The translations under genes and the position numbers were made by a program. Source: a virus. Taken from it: DNA of 26,572 nt. The stretch's first letter is position 1; the number at the start of each line of letters is the position of its first letter. Below the pieces are notes generated by a model, which ran no database searches, had not been told where the DNA came from, and saw only the letters and a list, made by a program, of their open reading frames with translations. This document shows positions 7,479 through 13,605 of this stretch, piece by piece. The stretch covers positions 1 through 26,572 of IMG/VR virus record IMGVR_UViG_3300025102_000239. The stretch is one strand, 5' to 3'.

Positions 7479-9257
7479 GTGCACATCGAACAAGAAGTTC
7501 GTGGCGAGGCTTATAGATTGGGTGAAGGTCAGCATAAAATCAAATGCCCAAGCTGTAGTCACAGCCGCAAAAAGAAAAACGATAAGACACTTTCTCTCCG
7601 CATAGAACAAGACAAAACTTTATATCAGTGTTGGCACTGTGGTCAGCAAGGTATTGTTCCTATGCGAGAGGAGTTACCAGAGATAAAGAGAGAAAAAACA
7701 ATGTCCATTGCAAAAAAAGTTCAAAGAAAAGAATTAACGGAAAGCTCCCTGGTTTGGCTGCAAGAACGAGGGATAAGTAAAGAAACCGCTACTAAAGTTG
7801 GATTGGTTTCAACGCATCATTGGATACAGGCACTAGGAAAAGAAACTGAATGCATCATGTTTCCGTACACCAATGAGGGTCAAGATTATGCGTACAAGAT
7901 TAGATCGATAGAAGGTAAAGGCTTCGCATGTAGCGGTGCACCTCAAACATTTTTTAATATGCAAGGTGTAGAACGTAACGATGATATGATTATTTGTGAG
8001 GGCGAGATGGATGCCCTTGCGTTTATCGAAACAGGTTACGACAGCGTTGTGTCAGTGCCAAATGGTGCGGTCATGAAGGTTGTCGATGGGCAGATAGATC
8101 CTAAAGAAGATAATAAATTCAAGTTCTTATGGGCAGCAAAGAAGAAAATAGATGCGGCTGCTCGTATCATAATCGCCACTGATGCAGACAGTGCAGGTCA
8201 GGCAATGGCGGAAGAGATAGCCAGACGTATCGGCAAGGATCGATGCTTCAAGATAGAGTTCCCAGAGGGATGCAAGGATGCCAACGATGTGCTTCTCAAG
8301 CATGGCAAGGATGGTATCGATAAAGTTGTAGTTGATTGTAAACCTTGGCCTGTCGCGGGATTGTATGACGCTTCTCATTTCTATGAACAACTTGATGAAA
8401 TTTACGAGAACGGTATGGGCAGAGGTGAGAGCACTGGCTACGACAACGTAGATGAATTGTACACGATAGTAGCAGGACAGCTCACGGTTGTTACTGGTCA
8501 CCCATCTTCTGGCAAGTCAGAGTTTGTAGATCAGATCATGATGAACATGGCACAAGAGAAGGGTTGGAAGTTTGCAATATGTTCCTTTGAAAACGAGCCA
8601 AGGATTCACATAGCAAAGCTAATCAGTAAGTACATTCGTAAGCCTTTCTTCCAAGGCTCAATGAAAAGACTTAGCCATAAAGAATTATCAGACGGAAAAG
8701 AATTTGTTCAATCGCACTTTTCTTTTTTGTATCAAGCTGATGGATCAATGTCTTCAATTGATAGCATCATCGAAAGACTAAAGATAGCAGTGCTTAGACA
8801 TGGTGTTAGAGGTGCTATCATAGACCCATACAATTACATTCAAAAGGGAAGAGATGTAAGTGAGACTGAGTGGGTGTCAGACATACTGACAAAGCTCAGA
8901 GTATTTGCTCAGGCTCATGGCATACACTTGTGGTTCGTAGCTCATCCAACAAAGATGATGCGAGGAACAGACGGCAAAGTACCTGCACCAAAAGGATATG
9001 ATATATCTGGTAGTGCAGCATGGTTTGCTAAGGCTGACGTTGGTCTTACTGTGCACAGACCACACCCATCTGGATCTCCTGTATCAGAGATACACATATG
9101 GAAGTGCCGCTTCTCATGGGTTGGTAAGCAAGGAGAGACCGAACTTGACTTCGATGTTCCGACATCAACCTACAGGAAGCATGTACCTGATGAGTTCCTT
9201 GATGTGCCAAATGATTATAACGATGTAGATAATGATGATGATCCCCTCCCATTCTAA
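7479..9257 (+). CDS. Bifunctional DNA primase-helicase (T7 gp4/Twinkle type)
   Basis: A 592-residue protein from GTG 7479, which has AGGAG 8 nt upstream. The longer frame begins at a TTG without a ribosome site and inside a probable promoter. Order of domains: a zinc-binding primase finger (C23-x2-C26, C51-x2-C54); a TOPRIM domain (ICEGEMDAL, about 172-180, and DAD at 235-237); a linker; then a RecA-like helicase with Walker A GHPSSGKS (340-347), Walker B ending D449, the VAHPTK sensor near 487-492 and an Arg finger candidate near R544. The enzyme unwinds DNA as a hexamer and makes primers. It ends in an acidic tail DNDDDPLPF, like T7 gp4, used there to contact the polymerase. No DNA polymerase lies in this window. 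Confidence 0.92.
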   Translation: MHIEQEVRGEAYRLGEGQHKIKCPSCSHSRKKKNDKTLSLRIEQDKTLYQCWHCGQQGIVPMREELPEIKREKTMSIAKKVQRKELTESSLVWLQERGISKETATKVGLVSTHHWIQALGKETECIMFPYTNEGQDYAYKIRSIEGKGFACSGAPQTFFNMQGVERNDDMIICEGEMDALAFIETGYDSVVSVPNGAVMKVVDGQIDPKEDNKFKFLWAAKKKIDAAARIIIATDADSAGQAMAEEIARRIGKDRCFKIEFPEGCKDANDVLLKHGKDGIDKVVVDCKPWPVAGLYDASHFYEQLDEIYENGMGRGESTGYDNVDELYTIVAGQLTVVTGHPSSGKSEFVDQIMMNMAQEKGWKFAICSFENEPRIHIAKLISKYIRKPFFQGSMKRLSHKELSDGKEFVQSHFSFLYQADGSMSSIDSIIERLKIAVLRHGVRGAIIDPYNYIQKGRDVSETEWVSDILTKLRVFAQAHGIHLWFVAHPTKMMRGTDGKVPAPKGYDISGSAAWFAKADVGLTVHRPHPSGSPVSEIHIWKCRFSWVGKQGETELDFDVPTSTYRKHVPDEFLDVPNDYNDVDNDDDPLPF

Positions 9258-9405
9258 AAAGTTTTTGATTGTTCGTGAGGGAGAAGAAGCACCAGTCATT
9301 CATGTCTATGTAGACGGTAAAGAGGTGGCAGTGCTTGAGCTTACGCATCATGAAACACTGAGGCTCGTCAGCAACTTGTGTGATAAGATGATTGAAAGTA
9401 TTTGA
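9238..9405 (+). CDS. Small hypothetical protein, 55 aa
   Basis: The frame overlaps the helicase end by 20 nt and reads KKFLIVREGEEAPVIHVYVDGKEV, then AVLELTHHETLRLVSNLC and ends KMIESI. It has the look of a strand-strand-strand-helix mini-protein rather than a shadow frame. Three in-frame ATGs sit in tandem (9232, 9235, 9238) and none has a good ribosome site, so the start is uncertain and re-initiation after the helicase is likely. No family recognised. Followed by a structured RNA segment and a terminator, so it is the last gene of this transcript. Confidence 0.6.
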   Translation: MIPSHSKKFLIVREGEEAPVIHVYVDGKEVAVLELTHHETLRLVSNLCDKMIESI

Positions 9406-9413
9406 CGTTCTTA

Positions 9414-9481
9414 TATCGGAGTGCTAGATGTTGCGTCAGGATATTGGTTCAGACATACATCTGGATTTCTCCACTCTGATA
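9414..9481 (+). ncRNA. Candidate structured RNA (nested stems)
   Basis: Outer helix 9414-9423 pairs with 9472-9481 (10 bp, one G-U). Inner helix 9426-9431 pairs with 9457-9462 (AGATGT/ACATCT). A further GUC/GAC pairing is possible at 9435-9437/9452-9454. The block starts 9 nt after the small-gene stop and ends 2 nt before an intrinsic terminator, so it is either a separate small RNA or a 3'-UTR structure. A tRNA was considered and rejected, because there is no T-arm. No known RNA family recognised. Confidence 0.45.
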
Positions 9482-9483
9482 CT

Positions 9484-9511
9484 GGGACGCCTTCGGGCGT
9501 TCCTTTTTTTT
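9484..9511 (+). terminator. Intrinsic terminator, + strand
   Basis: Stem GGGACGCC (9484-9491) and GGCGTTCC (9496-9503) close a UUCG tetraloop, followed by eight T (9504-9511). A textbook rho-independent terminator for the RusA/helicase transcript. Confidence 0.92.
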
Positions 9512-9552
9512 AAAAAAATACGCAGGGAGAAGAGCAGCGTTCTCAACCTGCG
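9512..9552 (-). terminator. Intrinsic terminator, - strand
   Basis: Read on the minus strand: CGCAGG (9552-9547), two unpaired bases, GAGAA (9544-9540), an 8-nt loop, TTCTC (9531-9527) and CCTGCG (9526-9521), followed by TATTTTTTT (9520-9512). It ends the minus-strand cluster and lies back to back with the + strand terminator. Confidence 0.88.
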
Positions 9553-9560
9553 CTAGTTTA

Positions 9561-9608
9561 ACGATAGTAAATTGAGGCGAACCTGATGAGAGGTTTCTAT
9601 ACTATCGT
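9561..9608 (-). other. 3'-UTR hairpin
   Basis: ACGATAGTA (9561-9569) pairs perfectly with TACTATCGT (9600-9608). Inside it AACCT and AGGTT form a second stem closing a 6-nt loop. It begins at the stop codon of the 68-aa gene, upstream of the minus-strand terminator. Possibly protects the mRNA 3' end. Confidence 0.5.
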
Positions 9609-9814
9609 CAGTGTATGGTCACATTCTCTATGTTTTCGTCATTAAGCTGCTCAAGAACATGACCAATGCTGACCGCAATATGAAACCAATTTTCTCCCAT
9701 ACCGTATACTTCCATAATATTTACGATAAGATTTATAACTTGTTCGCCAGTTGCCTTGGGTGGTAACTGACTAACAAGATCAATGAGAGCTTCTTGATTT
9801 AATTCTTTGTACAT
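9608..9814 (-). CDS. Hypothetical protein, 68 aa
   Basis: A 68-residue acidic, helical protein (YKELNQEALIDLVSQLP, then ATGEQVINLIVNIMEVYG, then WFHIAVSIGHVLEQL, ending ENIENVTIH). No family recognised. Last gene of the long minus-strand cluster, immediately followed by a hairpin and an intrinsic terminator. The ATG at 9814 has only a weak upstream ribosome site. Codon pattern and hydrophobic helix periodicity support a real gene. Confidence 0.6.
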   Translation of the reverse strand: MYKELNQEALIDLVSQLPPKATGEQVINLIVNIMEVYGMGENWFHIAVSIGHVLEQLNDENIENVTIH

Positions 9815-9863
9815 TTTATTTTTTATGTTACCCTATAATTGTTTTTCATTTTTGCTCCAACTA

Positions 9864-9881
9864 GGGCGGCTCTTGCCGCCC
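9864..9881 (-). terminator. Intercistronic GC hairpin
   Basis: GGGCGGC (9864-9870) and GCCGCCC (9875-9881) form a 7-bp stem with a 4-nt loop, 5 nt after the stop of the 250-aa gene. No T-run follows on the minus strand, so it is a weak terminator or an mRNA-end stabiliser. Confidence 0.45.
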
Positions 9882-9886
9882 CTCTT

Positions 9887-10639
9887 TTAGAAGTCCACAA
9901 GTTCCTTCACAACGGTATCCTTGATCCTTCTTTTAAGCAAGCTCTCTGCACGAGAGAACTCTTGATGTGTAGCAAGTATAGTATCGTCATACGTTTCGTA
10001 CTTGAATACCCAACCTTTTTCTATGGTAGCATTATCACGGTAAACTTTAAGAACATCACATTCGTAAGCAACGACACCATCCTTGACTAGTCTGCCAAGG
10101 TTTTTCTTATAGGCATTCATGATAAATCTTTCGCCATCACCTGCTTTGACAGTGGCAATACCCTCTGCGTATACAGTCTTACCCCAACCAAGAGGTACAT
10201 CGACATTGAAGTTGCTGCCGTATCTACCTGTTTGTTCTTCAACGTAAGGTTTACTGCCTCTTTCACATCTGACCTCCCAACCCCTAGATGGAAAGGCTTC
10301 ATTGAGTTCACTTGCTGCCCAAACAACATTGCTTTCGATGGCTTTCTTGATAACGCTTTTATCTTCTACATACTTAGCTTTACTTCTGTGACCCTTGATC
10401 AACTTTAGAAAACTATGAGCATATAGAACCACATTCCTGATGTTGTCTCTGCCTATGCTGTCGCTCATTAGCTTGAGAACTGTAGGCGCTCCATCATAAT
10501 CAAAGTTTTTCCAGTTGTATGAACTGGCATCTTGACAAAACTCTTTGATCTCATCACCAGAAAAACCATACGTTTTGAAGAACCTACTTAGTTCTTCCCT
10601 TGCGTGTTCTATTACTTTTAGATTGTTCTTGTATTCCAT
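9887..10639 (-). CDS. Hypothetical phage protein, 250 aa
   Basis: Unrecognised. Start set at ATG 10639 (MEYKNNLKVIEHAREEL), with GAGTGAG upstream, rather than a GTG 9 nt earlier. The N-terminal 90 residues are helical. The C-terminal half is mixed alpha/beta and basic (WEVRCERGSKPYVEEQ, then NVDVPLGWGKTVYAEGIAT, ending RRIKDTVVKELVDF). No catalytic motif or membrane segment is visible. A palindromic site sits 20 nt upstream of the start, at the spacing also seen before two other genes, so expression may be controlled through it. Confidence 0.72.
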   Translation of the reverse strand: MEYKNNLKVIEHAREELSRFFKTYGFSGDEIKEFCQDASSYNWKNFDYDGAPTVLKLMSDSIGRDNIRNVVLYAHSFLKLIKGHRSKAKYVEDKSVIKKAIESNVVWAASELNEAFPSRGWEVRCERGSKPYVEEQTGRYGSNFNVDVPLGWGKTVYAEGIATVKAGDGERFIMNAYKKNLGRLVKDGVVAYECDVLKVYRDNATIEKGWVFKYETYDDTILATHQEFSRAESLLKRRIKDTVVKELVDF

Positions 10640-10775
10640 TTTTCTCACTCTCTGTTTTTAGTTCTATTGAACTTTTTTCCCAAGGTGCTTTTGATAACGA
10701 CACCTTCATATTATTATTGGCAAGCTTACGTTTGTAACCTAACCATTCTTTTTCTGCTGTTGTGAAACGCTTCAT
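10584..10775 (-). CDS. Hypothetical basic protein, 63 aa
   Basis: A 63-residue lysine-rich protein (MKRFTTAEKEWLGYKRKLANN...). It starts within the stop of the preceding gene (ATGA overlap) and overlaps the next gene by 56 nt, more than the other junctions here, so the C-terminal third may be fortuitous. The palindromic site lies inside its frame, encoding SSIEL. No family recognised. It could be a small nucleic-acid-binding protein, by charge only. Confidence 0.5.
   Translation of the reverse strand: MKRFTTAEKEWLGYKRKLANNNMKVSLSKAPWEKSSIELKTESEKNGIQEQSKSNRTRKGRTK
10660..10673. promoter_or_regulatory. Palindromic site 2 (AGTTCTATTGAACT)
   Basis: 13 of 14 consensus positions, flanked by T-runs on both sides. 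It is 20 nt upstream of the start of the 250-aa minus-strand gene. The same core recurs at 13539 and 18131. Confidence 0.55.
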
Positions 10776-10960
10776 ATCTTTACACCATTAACTCTTAGCT
10801 TTGAGACAAACGACTTTAGATCCTCACGCGCATGAAACAAATCTTGTTGTACGTTAGGACTAGCATCGAACCGATACCGCTCTTCTTCTAGCCTATTTAC
10901 TTGCTGCTTTAAGAAACGATACTCAAACTTTTGAGCAGGGCTTAGTGCTTCATCTCCCAT
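10772..10960 (-). CDS. Hypothetical coiled-coil protein, 62 aa
   Basis: Two helices predicted from the sequence: SPAQKFEYRFLKQQVNRLEE and NVQQDLFHAREDLKSFVSKL, with heptad-like leucine and valine spacing. No family recognised. It starts in a TAATG overlap with the exported protein upstream and ends in an ATGA overlap with the next gene, so translation of the three is coupled. Confidence 0.65.
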   Translation of the reverse strand: MGDEALSPAQKFEYRFLKQQVNRLEEERYRFDASPNVQQDLFHAREDLKSFVSKLRVNGVKI

Positions 10961-11172
10961 TATGGTCTCACCTTTGGCTTGACCAGTTTGTTAGATGCAA
11001 CCTCAGTGCCCTTGCAGTGTATCGTTACTGCATCATGTTGGCTTTCCATCATAAAATACATGGCCTCTTTGCTATAACTACAATCATCATAGCTTTTAAA
11101 TAGTATGTTGTGTGTTACCTGTTCGCCTTGAACAAAGTAACTTAACACCATGAACGTAAAATATTTAATCAT
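10960..11172 (-). CDS. Small exported two-cysteine protein
   Basis: A 70-residue protein from ATG 11172 (MIKYFTFMVLSYFVQG). This start is coupled to the upstream stop as TAATG and has GGGGAG before it; the longer frame lacks both. The first 16 residues are a hydrophobic core with one early Lys, resembling a short signal peptide. The mature part holds two cysteines (YDDCSYSKEAM and TIHCKGTEV), a layout found in small periplasmic phage or bacterial proteins with one disulfide. A similar layout appears in the gene at 18499-18660. Function unknown; an envelope role, in lysis or exclusion, is possible. Confidence 0.6.
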   Translation of the reverse strand: MIKYFTFMVLSYFVQGEQVTHNILFKSYDDCSYSKEAMYFMMESQHDAVTIHCKGTEVASNKLVKPKVRP

Positions 11173-11516
11173 TAAACTACTCCCCTTAAACAATTTGCAT
11201 TTAATTTTTCTTTTTTATGTTTTTTAACATATTCTTTAGTTATGTTTAGTTTTCTCATCCAGTTACTACATGTTTGATAAGTGTTAAAACCAAGCACCCT
11301 GTAAGAATCTTCGACTCTCCATCTATTTTCTTCAAGAACTCTGATGATATAGTGTCTTGCTACTTCATTTATAATTGATTGAAGATCAAAGTCATCAGTA
11401 ATTCTACGATTAAGAATTGTACATTCTTCGGATCTATTCCTGTACTTAACGGCAATTTCCATCATCTCCTCAATAGCTTCTGGCATTGCATCTTTAATAG
11501 ATATATCGATATTCAT
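11172..11516 (-). CDS. Fis-type HTH DNA-binding protein
   Basis: A 114-residue protein. Residues 51-91 (EVARHYIIRVLEENRWRVED, then SYRVLGFN and TCSNWMRKLNI) follow the Fis/NtrC C-terminal pattern: a helix, an A/S-x-x-LG turn and a recognition helix ending in a KLNI-like motif. The N-terminus is acidic and helical. The C-terminus is lysine-rich. Proteins of this fold bend DNA or regulate transcription. The start codon overlaps a degenerate copy of the palindromic site (11511-11524), which would allow autoregulation (inference). Ends in a TAATG coupling with the exported protein gene. No strong Shine-Dalgarno. Confidence 0.72.
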   Translation of the reverse strand: MNIDISIKDAMPEAIEEMMEIAVKYRNRSEECTILNRRITDDFDLQSIINEVARHYIIRVLEENRWRVEDSYRVLGFNTYQTCSNWMRKLNITKEYVKKHKKEKLNANCLRGVV

Positions 11517-11552
11517 ATTGAACTCACTTTCTTTTGTTATTAAATTGATTGA

Positions 11553-11573
11553 GGGGCAGTCCTCCGCTGCCCC
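11553..11573 (-). terminator. Intercistronic GC hairpin
   Basis: GGGGCAG (11553-11559) pairs with CTGCCCC (11567-11573) around a 7-nt loop, just after the cysteine-rich gene and before the Fis-like gene. The AT-rich sequence that follows has no clean T-run, so it is at most a leaky terminator. Confidence 0.45.
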
Positions 11574-11579
11574 ACGACT

Positions 11580-11786
11580 TCACTCTGGTAAGCAATCAAA
11601 GCACCATATCTCACAGTCATCATGAGGTGGGTGACCCCATTCGATAACATCTTGATGGCACTTGTCGCACTCGACACACTGACAATCAGCGCATATAAAA
11701 AACCCACTCTCCGCAGGTAGTCGGTTGACGAACTTACCGCTGCCCCACGCAACGCTATCGCCACAGTCCTTGCACTCATCAGTCAC
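11580..11786 (-). CDS. Cysteine-rich zinc-ribbon-like protein, 68 aa
   Basis: Ten cysteines in 68 residues: C5-x2-C8, C32-x2-C35, C37-x2-C40-x2-C43, C58, C62-x2-C65, plus H44, H52 and H55. This suggests two or three bound zinc ions. Start is a GTG (11786) overlapping the stop of the preceding 49-aa gene. The C-x2-C knuckles and aromatic spacers resemble RING/LIM-like treble-clef modules, which usually mediate protein contacts, but no specific family is recognised. The overlapping longer frame in this interval has no such pattern and is treated as a shadow. Confidence 0.65.
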   Translation of the reverse strand: MTDECKDCGDSVAWGSGKFVNRLPAESGFFICADCQCVECDKCHQDVIEWGHPPHDDCEIWCFDCLPE

Positions 11787-11928
11787 TAGAAGCCTCTATT
11801 TTTTTGTCTACTGGAATTAAAATTTTGACATGGATAAATCCACCAGACATTGAGCTAATGCTGTATGCATAAGGGCAGGTCTTTACCCATTGTAAAAACC
11901 CTTCCATGTTTTCAATCTGGAAGTTCAT
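11779..11928 (-). CDS. Small hypothetical protein, 49 aa
   Basis: Reads MNFQIENMEGFLQWVKTCP, AYSISSMSGGFIHVKILIP and ends KKIEASSD. A helix-strand-strand mini-protein by appearance. It overlaps the upstream gene by 17 nt, with GGAGTACGAAA before the ATG, and the downstream GTG by 8 nt, so it sits in a coupled string. No family recognised. Confidence 0.6.
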   Translation of the reverse strand: MNFQIENMEGFLQWVKTCPYAYSISSMSGGFIHVKILIPVDKKIEASSD

Positions 11929-12037
11929 TTTCGTACTCCTTTGAAATCATATCAAATAATTTTTTTGCTTCGTAATCTCCGCGATCTGCCATGTCTGCCA
12001 AGTATCGCAAAACCATTTGTTTTAGTTCATCACTCAT
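11912..12037 (-). CDS. Small hypothetical protein, 41 aa
   Basis: Reads MSDELKQMVLRYLADMADRG, DYEAKKLFDMIS and ends YENELPD: an acidic amphipathic helical peptide. It has a strong Shine-Dalgarno (GGAGGATCAAG) and overlaps the upstream stop by 8 nt, which supports it despite its size. No family recognised. Confidence 0.62.
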   Translation of the reverse strand: MSDELKQMVLRYLADMADRGDYEAKKLFDMISKEYENELPD

Positions 12038-12290
12038 CTTGATCCTCCGCTTGCAAGAAGTCAGCAAAGGTCTGACACATCTGAGTTATAACCGTAGCAA
12101 GTGCCATGTCTCTTTGCTTTTCTTCTGTCGTAAGCATGAGCACACCGCCCAATGCTCTCGCCAAACTGACCATCGCCATCTTGCCATCAGCTTCATTCTT
12201 CTTGAGATACTTCATCATCATTTTATATGCTTTCTTAAAGCTCTCATCTGCATCAAAGTCCGCTCGTACTACTGTTGTATATTTAGGCAT
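12030..12290 (-). CDS. Hypothetical protein, 86 aa
   Basis: A helical protein (FKKAYKMMMKYLKKNEADGK, then MAMVSLARALGGVLMLTTEE and ATVITQMCQTFADFLQAEDQ), methionine-rich, with a moderately hydrophobic central helix that is too polar for a clear membrane segment. Start ATG 12290 has AAAGGAGTGAG upstream. No family recognised. First of three overlapping genes running to 11779. Confidence 0.65.
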   Translation of the reverse strand: MPKYTTVVRADFDADESFKKAYKMMMKYLKKNEADGKMAMVSLARALGGVLMLTTEEKQRDMALATVITQMCQTFADFLQAEDQDE

Positions 12291-12308
12291 TTCTCACTCC
12301 TTTAATTT

Positions 12309-12386
12309 TCATATGTTCCACCATCCTAATGCTGCACCCACTGACCAGAGGATGCAGATTGTTATTGTTGCCACACTATAAATCAT
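12309..12386 (-). CDS. Possible 25-aa membrane peptide
   Basis: An ATG 8 nt after the stop of the VWA gene, with AGGTGA before it, opens MIYSVATITICILWSVGAAL followed by GWWNI. This is one hydrophobic helix and little else. Its position between two well-spaced genes and its ribosome site support translation. It could be a small membrane effector of the MoxR-VWA unit or a leader peptide. Very short, so uncertain. Confidence 0.4.
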   Translation of the reverse strand: MIYSVATITICILWSVGAALGWWNI

Positions 12387-12394
12387 GAGGTCAC

Positions 12395-13522
12395 CTACGT
12401 TGTCAGGTAGGTGGTGTCTCCCCAAGGTGCTTCCTTAGACCTTAGATATGACGAGACCCACAGTGTTGGGTAGTGTGGTGGGTTCTCTGGGTAATCCCAG
12501 ATCTCCAGATCACTGAGGTAGACCATGTTGTCTACTGGCAACTGGTGCTCTTCAATGTAGTCGAACACTGGCTTCACTCTCGTACCACCACGCCCATTGA
12601 TCTCAATCTTATCGATCTCCTCACCTTGCTCGTAACGTCTGACCGTTTGTATCTGAGCATCACAAGTTATCACCGTGATTGATCGTGGCTTGATGTCTTC
12701 ACTGATAGCATTGATCTCACCAAGGAAGAACTTTAGCTCTCGCTTAGATACAGACCCACTTGTATCGATGCCGACAACCACATCACCTGCACCAATCTTT
12801 TCGATAGACGGTGAGATGATACCAGTCATGTGATACATCTTTTTCTGAGGCTTGCGAAAGCTGTAGTCATCTGGCTGATCACCACCAACAAACCTACGCA
12901 TCACGTCACGCCAGTCAACTTGACTGCGCTCCATCTCCTCAATCAAAGACTTGATAGCAGAGGGTAGCTTACCAATTGCCTTAGCCCCAGATGCAGCCAT
13001 CATTACCTTGGTATCAATGTCTGCTTCCATCTGCTTGACCTCAGCCTCTGACATGTCACCGCCATCATCCTTCTTGGCATCCTTGACCTCACCCATAGCA
13101 GCGCCTTGAGCATACTTTTTCTTGGCATCATCAGGTAGTCGATCAAAGATAGCTTCTGCACTGAGACCCTTGTACTCTGGATCAATCAGCCCACCCTCTG
13201 GGAGAGTAAAGCCATTGTCCACAAGCACTTGATTGATTGCAAAGTCAGTCGCAATATTCCAAAGCTCAGGGTCACGCACACCACGTCTGAGGTGATGCTT
13301 GAATACAATGTGCAAAACCTCATGAGCCATGACACCTACGGTCTCTTCTTGATCCATTGTATCAACGAATGATGGTGACCATAAGATAGCCTTGCCATCA
13401 GTACACATAGTCGGGATGTCATCCTCTGACTTGACGTTGATTGATAGGCACATTGACCCAAAGAAGGGATGCTTGACAACTAGGCGCGTAACAGCGCGAG
13501 ACACTTTCATTTGTGCGTCCAT
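12395..13522 (-). CDS. VWA-like / putative metallopeptidase protein (DUF2201)
   Basis: A 375-residue two-domain protein. The N-terminal domain has H67-E68-x-x-H71 (VMAHEVLHIVFKHH) and a downstream acidic candidate ligand D93, as in the putative metallopeptidase part of DUF2201 proteins. A charged linker (about 145-175) leads to a C-terminal VWA-like domain with a MIDAS D-x-S-x-S (D253, S255, S257), a GGT (T314) and LSD (D338). Such proteins pair with MoxR AAA+ ATPases, here the next gene upstream in the same orientation. Families of this pair act as ATP-driven chaperones or metal-insertion machines; the phage target is unknown. All key residues are intact. Start has AGGAGAAAATT, and a palindromic site lies 16 nt upstream of it. 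Confidence 0.85.
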   Translation of the reverse strand: MDAQMKVSRAVTRLVVKHPFFGSMCLSINVKSEDDIPTMCTDGKAILWSPSFVDTMDQEETVGVMAHEVLHIVFKHHLRRGVRDPELWNIATDFAINQVLVDNGFTLPEGGLIDPEYKGLSAEAIFDRLPDDAKKKYAQGAAMGEVKDAKKDDGGDMSEAEVKQMEADIDTKVMMAASGAKAIGKLPSAIKSLIEEMERSQVDWRDVMRRFVGGDQPDDYSFRKPQKKMYHMTGIISPSIEKIGAGDVVVGIDTSGSVSKRELKFFLGEINAISEDIKPRSITVITCDAQIQTVRRYEQGEEIDKIEINGRGGTRVKPVFDYIEEHQLPVDNMVYLSDLEIWDYPENPPHYPTLWVSSYLRSKEAPWGDTTYLTT

Positions 13523-13538
13523 AATTTTCTCCTAAAAA

Positions 13539-13552
13539 AGTTCAATAGAACT
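13539..13552. promoter_or_regulatory. Palindromic site 3 (AGTTCTATTGAACT on - strand)
   Basis: Lies between a hairpin following the MoxR gene and the AGGAG of the VWA gene, 16 nt before its ATG. The minus strand continues with six T, as at sites 2, 5 and 6. Suggests separate control of the VWA gene. Confidence 0.55.
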
Positions 13553-13567
13553 AAAAGCTGAAATGGT

Positions 13568-13597
13568 AAGCAGGCATATTGACGTGTACGCCTGCTT
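13568..13597 (-). terminator. Hairpin after MoxR gene
   Basis: AAGCAGGC (13568-13575) and GCCTGCTT (13590-13597) form an 8-bp stem with a 14-nt loop, 8 nt after the MoxR stop. A CTTTT stretch follows some 10 nt later. Probably a partial terminator between the ATPase and VWA genes. Confidence 0.5.
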
Positions 13598-13605
13598 TAC
13601 TGTGA

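Noticed and set aside
8705-8723. A further copy of the palindrome inside the helicase gene (GTTCAATCGCACTT)
   Set aside because: Two mismatches at symmetric positions and fully explained by conserved coding sequence.
9415-9480. A tRNA gene suggested by the 7-bp ATCGGAG/CTCTGAT outer helix
   Set aside because: There is no T-arm, anticodon stem or D-arm with the required spacing, and the segment is only 66 nt. Kept as an unclassified structured RNA.
9561-9612. Hammerhead-ribozyme-like cores (CTGATGAG on +, CTGACGA...GAAA on -)
   Set aside because: The helices needed around the cores do not form. The strong stem 9561-9569/9600-9608 uses the core bases instead.
11540-11779. A 79-codon minus frame overlapping the cysteine-rich gene
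   Set aside because: The alternative frame has the regular C-x2-C pattern and a coupled start; this one looks like a shadow.
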